The translations under genes were made by a program, and so were the position numbers. Positions 8,513 through 14,677 of a DNA stretch of 64,000 nucleotides are shown here, in pieces. Position 1 is the first letter of the stretch, and every line of letters begins with the position of its first letter. The notes beneath the pieces are model-generated. The model saw nothing but the letters and a program-made list of their open reading frames with translations, did no database searches and was not told where the DNA came from. Source of the stretch: Peristeroidobacter agariperforans. GTDB lineage: Bacteria; Pseudomonadota; Gammaproteobacteria; Steroidobacterales; Steroidobacteraceae. The stretch is from the NCBI RefSeq assembly GCF_004138335.1, contig NZ_RYFW01000003.1:310001-374000 (forward strand), written 5' to 3'.

Positions 8513-9819
8513 ACGTCCATCTCGACCGGCTTCACCTCCCCGACGATGAAGATGTAGGACAGTGCGCCAACGATGGCGACGAACGCGATGTAGGCGAGCG
8601 CGAAGAAGAACGAGCCGGTGGCGCCGACGATCACGCCGATGACCAGCGGCGTGATGATGCCGGCGAGGTTTGCGCACAGGTTGAATACGCCGCCGGTCAA
8701 GCCGATCAGCCGCTTCGGCGCCACGTCGGTGATCAGCGTCCAGCCCAGGTTGACCATGCCCTGGCCGAAGAACGCCACCGACAGCACGGCGATCACGACC
8801 TGGTCGCTATCGACGAAGTTCGCGATCACGATGGTGGAGGCGAGCAGCAGGCCGGTCAGGATGGGCAGCTTGCGGCCCAAGGTTGCCGAGCCCGTGCGCC
8901 GGATGATCATGTCCGAAACCCAGCCGCCGACCAGCACGCCGACCGAGGCGGCGATGAAGGGCATCACCGCATAGAAGCCGACCTTGAGCCAGCCCATGTT
9001 CCGCTCGGTGGCGAGGTAGGTCGGGAACCAGGTCAGAAAGAACACCAGCGTGGAATTGCCGGCGAACTGGCCGATCGACGCGCCGAGCACCTGTCGATGT
9101 TTCAGCAGCCGGCCGATATTGCGCCAGGCGAACGGCGTGGCCGTGCCGCGATAGCCCAGCCCGCCGCCGGCCTCGATGTATTCCAGCTCGGCCCGGTTGA
9201 CGGTGGGGTGATCGTGCGGGTCGCGATAGAGTTTCAGCCAGACCGCCGCGAATAACAGGCCGGCAATGCCCGCGATCACGAACAACGCCCGCCAGCCGAG
9301 CTCGGCGACGATCCAGAACAGCAGGGGGCTCAGGAACGCCAGCCCGAAGTACTGGCCCACCGAGTAAACTCCCGTCGCACGGGCGCGCTCGTGTTGTGGA
9401 AACCATGTGCTTAGCACGCGGCTGTTGGTGGGATAACATGGCGCCTCGGCGATGCCCAACCCGAGGCGGAATGTGAGCAAGGAAACGAGGCCCGACGCCA
9501 GGCCCTGCAGCAGCGTGAATACCGACCAGATGCTGACCGACCAGAAATACGACAGCCGCGCGCCGACGCGATCGACGAACGCGCCCCCGGGAATCTGAGC
9601 GGCGGCATAGGTCCAAGAAAAAGCCGAGAACACGATGCCCATCACCACCGCATCCAGTCCGAGCTCCCTGGTCATCGACGGGGCGGCGACGCCCAGCACG
9701 GCACGATCCAGATAATTGATCATGGTGCCGACAGTGATCAGCCCCAACACGGTCAGCCGTGCGCGACTGCGCACGACGCTCGTGTCCGCTTTCACTGCCA
9801 CTGTCGCCGTGTTCTCCAT
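8509..9819 (-). CDS. MFS transporter, ACS (anion:cation symporter) type
   Basis: I place the start at the ATG at 9819 because GGGGGAACGGG precedes it; the frame is open for 30 more codons upstream, but those cross the operator region. That gives 436 residues with about 12 hydrophobic segments. NYLDRAVLGVAAP in helix 1 and GIAEAPCYPTNSRV with FPQHERARATG in the middle are signatures of the ACS family, which imports organic acids such as hexuronates, galactonate, tartrate and aromatic acids. It is divergent from the TetR gene at 9925 and has two TGTAC-N6-GTACA-like sites upstream, so the regulator probably controls it. A role in importing quinate/shikimate-type acids would fit the neighbours but is not shown. 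Confidence 0.92.
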   Translation of the reverse strand: MENTATVAVKADTSVVRSRARLTVLGLITVGTMINYLDRAVLGVAAPSMTRELGLDAVVMGIVFSAFSWTYAAAQIPGGAFVDRVGARLSYFWSVSIWSVFTLLQGLASGLVSLLTFRLGLGIAEAPCYPTNSRVLSTWFPQHERARATGVYSVGQYFGLAFLSPLLFWIVAELGWRALFVIAGIAGLLFAAVWLKLYRDPHDHPTVNRAELEYIEAGGGLGYRGTATPFAWRNIGRLLKHRQVLGASIGQFAGNSTLVFFLTWFPTYLATERNMGWLKVGFYAVMPFIAASVGVLVGGWVSDMIIRRTGSATLGRKLPILTGLLLASTIVIANFVDSDQVVIAVLSVAFFGQGMVNLGWTLITDVAPKRLIGLTGGVFNLCANLAGIITPLVIGVIVGATGSFFFALAYIAFVAIVGALSYIFIVGEVKPVEMDV

Positions 9820-9857
9820 CCCGTTCCCCCAGCGTGCACAGTCATCGAGGCCGGTCA

Positions 9858-9873
9858 TGTACCAACCGGTCCA
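9858..9873. promoter_or_regulatory. TetR-type operator candidate 1 (TGTAC-N6-GTCCA)
   Basis: TGTAC CAACCG GTCCA matches the 5-6-5 consensus seen at 9885, 10659 and 12628 with one mismatch in the right half. It lies in the promoter region of the leftward MFS gene, 38 bp from its start codon. Confidence 0.55.
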
Positions 9874-9884
9874 ATTTTTCACTA

Positions 9885-9900
9885 TGTACCAGGCAGTACA
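9885..9900. promoter_or_regulatory. TetR-type operator candidate 2 (TGTAC-N6-GTACA)
   Basis: TGTAC CAGGCA GTACA is a perfect half-site pair, 24 bp upstream of the TetR start codon and 27 bp (start to start) from candidate 1. This is the expected position for autorepression plus control of the divergent transporter. Confidence 0.65.
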
Positions 9901-9924
9901 GAGTGTCAATGAACGAGGTCAGCC

Positions 9925-10596
9925 ATGAGCAAGCCAGCCAAGAAAAAAGCCGCCGCGGAACAACCGCCGGTAGTGACGCGCGATCCGGAGGCCTCGGTGC
10001 AGGACATCCTGGCGGTCGCCACCGAAGAATTCGCCATCAATGGCTTGAGCGGCGCGCGCGTCGATCAGATTGCCGAGCGCACGCGCACTTCGAAGCGGAT
10101 GATCTATTACTACTTCAAGGGCAAGGAGGGCCTGTATCAGGCGGTGCTCGAAAAGGCCTACATGGATATCCGAGCGCTCGAGGAAAAGGCCAAGCTGCTC
10201 GACATGGAACCGCGCGCCGCCATGCGCAAGCTGATCGAGCTGACATTCGATTACGATGAGACGCATCCGCTGTTCATCAGCTTGGTGAGCGTGGAAAACA
10301 TTCACCAGGCCAAGCACCTGACCAATCTCACCTCCATCAAGGACGTGAACCAGAGCGTGATTCGCACGCTGACCAGCATTCTGGAGCGAGGGCGCAAGGA
10401 GGGCGTGTTCCGCGCCGATCTCGACCCGGTGGACGTGCACCTGTTGATCAGCGCGTTCTGTTTCTTCCGCGTCTCGAACCGGCATACGTTCGGCGCCATC
10501 TTCGAGCGCGATCTGTCCGATCCGAAGCTCCGCAAGCGCCATAAGAAAATAATCATCGAAGCGGTAGAGCGGCTATTGGAAGTGCGCAAGGGCTGA
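9925..10596 (+). CDS. TetR/AcrR family transcriptional regulator
   Basis: This 223-residue protein has a lysine-rich N-terminal tail followed by a TetR DNA-binding domain at about residues 25-75. The helix-turn-helix reads from ATEEFAINGLSGARVDQIAE to TSKRMIYYYFKGKEGLY, the family's most conserved segment. The remaining two thirds are a helical ligand-binding domain similar in length to the TetR_C families that sense aromatic or CoA metabolites. A GAGGT ribosome-binding site precedes the ATG at 9925. Four TGTAC-N6-GTACA-like sites lie between 9858 and 12643, beside this gene, the transporter, the QuiC1-like gene and the esterase, so these are its likely targets. The inducer is unknown; a shikimate or protocatechuate metabolite is a reasonable guess. 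Confidence 0.95.
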   Translation: MSKPAKKKAAAEQPPVVTRDPEASVQDILAVATEEFAINGLSGARVDQIAERTRTSKRMIYYYFKGKEGLYQAVLEKAYMDIRALEEKAKLLDMEPRAAMRKLIELTFDYDETHPLFISLVSVENIHQAKHLTNLTSIKDVNQSVIRTLTSILERGRKEGVFRADLDPVDVHLLISAFCFFRVSNRHTFGAIFERDLSDPKLRKRHKKIIIEAVERLLEVRKG

Positions 10597-10658
10597 CAGG
10601 CTCTCAGCGGCGAGCCGCGGCGACCAGGGATGGTGCATCAGGCTGTTGGCGCGTAGAG

Positions 10659-10674
10659 TGTACGAACCGGTACG
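10659..10674. promoter_or_regulatory. TetR-type operator candidate 3 (TGTAC-N6-GTACG)
   Basis: TGTAC GAACCG GTACG lies 27 bp upstream of the QuiC1-like start codon. It has one mismatch at the last base of the right half, and its core GAAC matches the site at 12628. Confidence 0.6.
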
Positions 10675-10701
10675 GACGCAAGTGCCAGGAGTGCGCCGCC
10701 C

Positions 10702-12576
10702 ATGTTCACCTCCATCGCCTCGGTTTCGATCAGCGGCCGGCTCGACGCCAAGCTGCGCGCCATCGCCGACGCCGGCTTCGACGGCGTCGAGCTGGTCGAG
10801 AATGATCTGCTCGCTTTCGACGGTACGGCGCGCGATGTCGGGCGGATGATCCGCGAGTTCGGGTTGAAGTGCACGGCGTTCCAGCGAGTCGATGATTTCG
10901 AGGGTATGTCCGGCGCAGCTCGGGCGCACAACTTCAATCTGATCGAGCGCAAGCTCGACACCATGGAGCAGGTGGGTGCCGATCTGCTGATCGTCGGCAG
11001 CAACGCATCCACGGCCACGTCGGGGGATCGTCAACGCATCGTCGCGGACTTCCATGAACTGGCGGAGCGGGCGCATGCGCGCGGCATGCGCATCGGCTAC
11101 GAGGCGCTCGCCTGGGGCCGATACATTTTCGATCATCGCGAAGCCTGGTCGGTCGTGAAGGACGCCAATCATCCCGCATTGGGCCTGGTGCTAGGCAGTT
11201 TCCATTCGCTGGTCCGAAACATTCCCATCGACAGCCTGCCCGACATCGATCCGGTCAAGATCTTCCTGGTACACCTCGCGGACGCGCCGGTCATTCAGAT
11301 GGATTTGCGCTCGTGGAGCCGTCACTTTCGTTACTTGCCCGGGCAGGGCGAGCTGGATCTCGAAGCGTACGTCGCAGCGCTGCGGGCCCGCGGCTACAAC
11401 GGCATCTGGTCGCTCGAAGTGTTCAACGATCGTTACCGGGCGAGCGCAGCGTCGACGAGCGCGGTCGATGGCATGCGTTCCCTGCGATACATCGAAGATC
11501 AGGTCGCGCGACGTTTGTTGCTGGCCAAGGGTTCGGGGCGGCCGCCGCGTGTCCGGTGTCACGGCATCGAGTTCATCGAATTCGCCGCCAACGACAACGA
11601 GGTCGAGCCGCTGGGCAAGATGTTCGAGACCCTGGGATTCACGCTCACGGGACGGCATCGCTCCAAGCGCGTCACGCGCTGGAGTCAGAACGGCATCAAT
11701 CTGCTGATCAACAATGAGCCTGCCAGCTTCGCCCGAGCGTATGCGGACATGCATGGCGCCTCGGTGTGTGCGATGGGCGTGCGTGTCGAGGACGTGCAAG
11801 CGGCGATGGAGCGCGCGCAGGCACTGCAGATCAGCAGTTTTTCCCAGCCTGTCGCCCCCGGAGAGCTGCAGATTCCTGCAGCTCGCGGCGTGGGTGAAAG
11901 CTTGCTTTATTTCATTCGGGACGGTGAAGAGCAGCACGTCTGGAAGAATGATTTCCTCTCGGTCAGCGACCCGACAGCAGGCGCGCGGGCTGTCGGGTTG
12001 CTCCGCATCGACTATGTGACTCAGACGATGCAGTACGAGGCCATGCTGTCGTGGCTGTTGTACTACCTTTCCTTGTTTGCAGTCTCCAAGACGGCGCAGG
12101 TGGAGATCGACGATCCGTTTGGATTGGTCTATAGCCAGGCCCTGGAAGCGTCCGACCGAACATTCCGTATCGTGCTGAACAGTTCGCCGACGCCGCAAAC
12201 GCTGTCGTCACGCTTCCTGCACGGATTCATGGGTGCGGGTGTGCAACACCTGGCGTTGCAGACCGACAATATCTTCAAAACCGCCCGGTTGTTGCAGGAG
12301 CGCGGCGCGCAGATGCTGCCCATTGCGGCGAACTACTACGAAGATCTGCAGGCAAGATTCGATCTCGATGGAGCGCTGATCGAACGCCTTGCGGCCAACA
12401 ATATCCTGTACGAGCGCGACGGGCAGGGCGAATACTTCCAGTTGATCACGCGCGCGTTTGCCAAGCGTTTCTTCTTCGAGGTCGTGCAGCGACGTAACTA
12501 CCAGGCTTACGGCGCCAGCAACGCTGCCATTCGTATCGCCGCGCAGTCGCGCTATCGCCCCGACGCCCAGGGCTGA
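10702..12576 (+). CDS. quiC1: QuiC1-like fusion: dehydroshikimate-dehydratase-type TIM barrel plus HPPD-like VOC domain
   Basis: The 624-residue protein joins an N-terminal TIM barrel (about 1-270) to a C-terminal 4-hydroxyphenylpyruvate-dioxygenase-like module of two VOC units (about 283-600). This is the architecture of Pseudomonas QuiC1, which turns 3-dehydroshikimate into protocatechuate. An NAD-type shikimate dehydrogenase two genes downstream supports the pathway. The metal sites are odd. In the barrel E134 and E239 are kept, but G165 (LVLGSFH) and H191 (FLVHLADA) stand where the family has Asp and Gln. In the second VOC unit Y438 (LRIDYVTQ) replaces the first histidine, while H516 (VQHLAL) and E577 (GEYFQL) remain. 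Ligand numbering is from memory of the Pseudomonas enzyme. The family assignment is firm; activity is uncertain. Confidence 0.85.
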   Translation: MFTSIASVSISGRLDAKLRAIADAGFDGVELVENDLLAFDGTARDVGRMIREFGLKCTAFQRVDDFEGMSGAARAHNFNLIERKLDTMEQVGADLLIVGSNASTATSGDRQRIVADFHELAERAHARGMRIGYEALAWGRYIFDHREAWSVVKDANHPALGLVLGSFHSLVRNIPIDSLPDIDPVKIFLVHLADAPVIQMDLRSWSRHFRYLPGQGELDLEAYVAALRARGYNGIWSLEVFNDRYRASAASTSAVDGMRSLRYIEDQVARRLLLAKGSGRPPRVRCHGIEFIEFAANDNEVEPLGKMFETLGFTLTGRHRSKRVTRWSQNGINLLINNEPASFARAYADMHGASVCAMGVRVEDVQAAMERAQALQISSFSQPVAPGELQIPAARGVGESLLYFIRDGEEQHVWKNDFLSVSDPTAGARAVGLLRIDYVTQTMQYEAMLSWLLYYLSLFAVSKTAQVEIDDPFGLVYSQALEASDRTFRIVLNSSPTPQTLSSRFLHGFMGAGVQHLALQTDNIFKTARLLQERGAQMLPIAANYYEDLQARFDLDGALIERLAANNILYERDGQGEYFQLITRAFAKRFFFEVVQRRNYQAYGASNAAIRIAAQSRYRPDAQG

Positions 12577-12627
12577 AACCAGTCCTTGCCGCGCGACGCT
12601 TGCCATTGGTCCTGTGCCGAGGCAGTA

Positions 12628-12643
12628 TGTACGAACTAGTACA
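12628..12643. promoter_or_regulatory. TetR-type operator candidate 4 (TGTAC-N6-GTACA)
   Basis: TGTAC GAACTA GTACA, with both half sites perfect, lies in the 91-bp gap before the secreted esterase gene, 24 bp upstream of its ATG. Its presence inside a collinear gene set suggests an internal promoter under the same regulator. Confidence 0.65.
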
Positions 12644-12667
12644 GACATAACTGGGCGGCCAGAGCAC

Positions 12668-13690
12668 ATGAGTTCCAGGGGCGTGCGCAGATTCGGGCTG
12701 GGAGTAGGGGCAGCAGTCGTGGCGTTGCAGCTGGCGGCGCCGGCTCGCGCCGATGTAACTGCCGAGACGGCCGCTGCGCCAGTGCTCGACGATCGGTATC
12801 CGCGAGCCAAAGTCTCGTTCGGATCGGATGTCGAGAGTTATCCCGACGTGATTTACAGCGCACCGGCAGGCTTCCGGCCGTTGCGTCTCGATATCTATCG
12901 TCAGCTCGCACCCAAGGGGCCGCGTCCGCTGGTTGTTTATATCCACGGCGGCGGCTGGCAGAGCGGTCACACGCGCCACTCCGGCGCGTTCGCGAACTGG
13001 CCCGGGGTGCTCGCTTCGCTGGCTCGCAAAGGCTATGTGGTGGCGTCGTTGGAATATCGCCTCAGCGCTGAAGCGAAGTTCCCAGCCGCGATTCACGACG
13101 TGAAGAACGCGATCAAATGGCTGCGAGCCAACGCCGCGAAACACTCCGTCGATCCGCAGAAGACCATCCTGTGGGGCGGCTCCGCAGGGGGGCAGTTGGC
13201 GGCGCTGGCTGCGACTACATGCGGCGTCGAAGCAGTAGAGCCGAGCGCTGCGGATAAGAACATCGCGAGCCAGTCCGACTGCGTGCAGGGCGTGGTGGCC
13301 TGGTACGGCGTGTTCGATTTCAACGCCATTCCCCCGCCGCCGCCCGGCGTCGACGATGCCGTGTCGGCCGCTGGTAAGTACTTCGGCTGCGCGCCGGCGC
13401 AGTGTCCCGACAAGGTTGCGCTCGCCAGCCCGATCTCACATGTCGATGCGAAAGATCCGCCGGCGTTGCTGATTCATGGCGAGCTCGACAAGGTCGTTGC
13501 GGTCGACCAGTCGCGCGCCTTCGACGCGGCGCTGCGAGCGAAAGGTGTCGCATCGCAGTTGCTGGTGATTCCCGCGGTCGATCACAGCTTCATTGGCAGC
13601 TCGCCCGAGGCAACGCGTCAGGCGAGTCTGCAGGCGTTGGCAAAGACGTTCGAGTTCATCGATGCGGTGACCGGAGGCGAACGGAAGTGA
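12668..13690 (+). CDS. Secreted alpha/beta-hydrolase (carboxylesterase/BD-FAE type)
   Basis: The ATG at 12668 is chosen because a signal peptide (arginine-rich start, hydrophobic core, ALQLAAPARA cleavage region) begins there and because an operator lies just upstream. The longer open frame from 12458 would overlap the previous gene by more than 100 bp. The 340-residue product has HGGGWQSG (oxyanion hole), the nucleophile elbow WGGSAGGQLA and a catalytic histidine in AVDHSFIG, the pattern of esterase/lipase family enzymes including feruloyl esterases. It probably hydrolyses an ester in the periplasm. Its stop overlaps the GTG of the shikimate-dehydrogenase-like gene, which suggests that the ester contains a shikimate or quinate unit; this is inference. 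Confidence 0.9.
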   Translation: MSSRGVRRFGLGVGAAVVALQLAAPARADVTAETAAAPVLDDRYPRAKVSFGSDVESYPDVIYSAPAGFRPLRLDIYRQLAPKGPRPLVVYIHGGGWQSGHTRHSGAFANWPGVLASLARKGYVVASLEYRLSAEAKFPAAIHDVKNAIKWLRANAAKHSVDPQKTILWGGSAGGQLAALAATTCGVEAVEPSAADKNIASQSDCVQGVVAWYGVFDFNAIPPPPPGVDDAVSAAGKYFGCAPAQCPDKVALASPISHVDAKDPPALLIHGELDKVVAVDQSRAFDAALRAKGVASQLLVIPAVDHSFIGSSPEATRQASLQALAKTFEFIDAVTGGERK

Positions 13691-14586
13691 GTTCCGCCGT
13701 TTCCACCGCAAGCAATCGTCGCGTGCTGGCCGGGCTGATCGGTTCGAGCATCCAACAGTCGCTGACACCGGCGCTGCACATGGAAGAGGGCGCGGCGCAA
13801 GGCTTGGACTATCGCTATGAGCTGATCGATCTGGATCGCATCAACGGCGGCGTGACTGCACTGCCGGCGCTGTTGGCGTCTGCACAGGAGCGAGGCCTGG
13901 CGGGGTTGAACATCACCCATCCTTGCAAGCAGATCATCCTGCCGATGCTCGATTCCTTGAGCGACGACGCGCAGGCGCTGGGCGCTGTGAACACTGTGGT
14001 GTTCTCGGAAGGCCGCCGCGTTGGGCACAACACCGATTGGTGGGGCTTCGCGGAAAGCTTCAAGCTCGGTCTGCAAGGTGCAATTGCCGAGCGTGTCGTG
14101 CAACTTGGCGCCGGTGGCGCCGGCGCCGCCGTCGCTTACGCCATGCTCAAGCTCGGCGCGCAGTGCTTGGACATCTACGACATCGACACTCCGAAGATGC
14201 GAGCACTGGTCGCGCTGCTGAGCGAGTTGTTTCCTTCTCGACAGATTCGCGCAGTCAGTGACCTGCGATCGGCCATGGCCGCTGCTGATGGGCTGGTGCA
14301 CGCGACCACGACTGGCATGACGAAGAACCCCGGGCTGCCACTGCCGGCCGACCTGCTTCGTGCATCGCAGTGGGTCGTCGAGATCATCTATTTCCCGTTG
14401 CAGACGCAGTTGCTGAAGACCGCTCGCAGCATCGGCTGTCGCACGCTCGATGGCGGAGGCATGGCCATCTATCAGGCGGTCGGCGCATTCCGCTTGTTCA
14501 CGGGTATTGCGCCGGATGCACAGCGCATGGCCCAGCATTTCGATTCTCTGGCGCGCCGGCCCGCTGCGCTCGCTGCCGCGGAATGA
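13687..14586 (+). CDS. Shikimate/quinate 5-dehydrogenase, probably NAD-linked and catabolic
   Basis: Translation most likely starts at GTG 13687, overlapping the esterase stop as GTGA; upstream codons in this frame belong to the esterase region. The 299-residue product has the AroE layout: GSSIQQSLTP substrate loop, catalytic lysine in NITHPCKQ, catalytic aspartate in HNTDWWGF, and a Rossmann loop GAGGAGAAVAYA. At the end of the second Rossmann strand it has YDIDTPK instead of the basic NRT-type motif of biosynthetic NADP-dependent AroE. An acidic residue there favours NAD, as in catabolic quinate/shikimate dehydrogenases. It would oxidise shikimate to 3-dehydroshikimate (or quinate to dehydroquinate) for the QuiC1-like protein or the barrel at 518. 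Confidence 0.9.
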   Translation: MSSAVSTASNRRVLAGLIGSSIQQSLTPALHMEEGAAQGLDYRYELIDLDRINGGVTALPALLASAQERGLAGLNITHPCKQIILPMLDSLSDDAQALGAVNTVVFSEGRRVGHNTDWWGFAESFKLGLQGAIAERVVQLGAGGAGAAVAYAMLKLGAQCLDIYDIDTPKMRALVALLSELFPSRQIRAVSDLRSAMAAADGLVHATTTGMTKNPGLPLPADLLRASQWVVEIIYFPLQTQLLKTARSIGCRTLDGGGMAIYQAVGAFRLFTGIAPDAQRMAQHFDSLARRPAALAAAE

Positions 14587-14677
14587 AGAGGGGGCGCGAT
14601 TAGCTGATTTCTGGTTCGACATCGACAAGATCCGAGCACCACGGTGCGAGGAACATGAACGTTTGGGGGGATGAACA

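Noticed and set aside
6065-8677. 870-codon open frame on the minus strand
   Set aside because: It lies antisense to the ThDP enzyme and carboxylesterase genes, is rich in Arg/His/Ala, has no domain pattern, and is a GC-rich third-position shadow.
12458-12667. N-terminal extension of the secreted esterase
   Set aside because: It overlaps the QuiC1-like gene and would bury the signal peptide; the operator at 12628 also lies inside it.
13402-13686. N-terminal extension of the shikimate-dehydrogenase-like gene
   Set aside because: The upstream codons overlap the esterase gene by 285 bp and look like its shadow; GTG 13687 overlaps the stop codon in the usual way.
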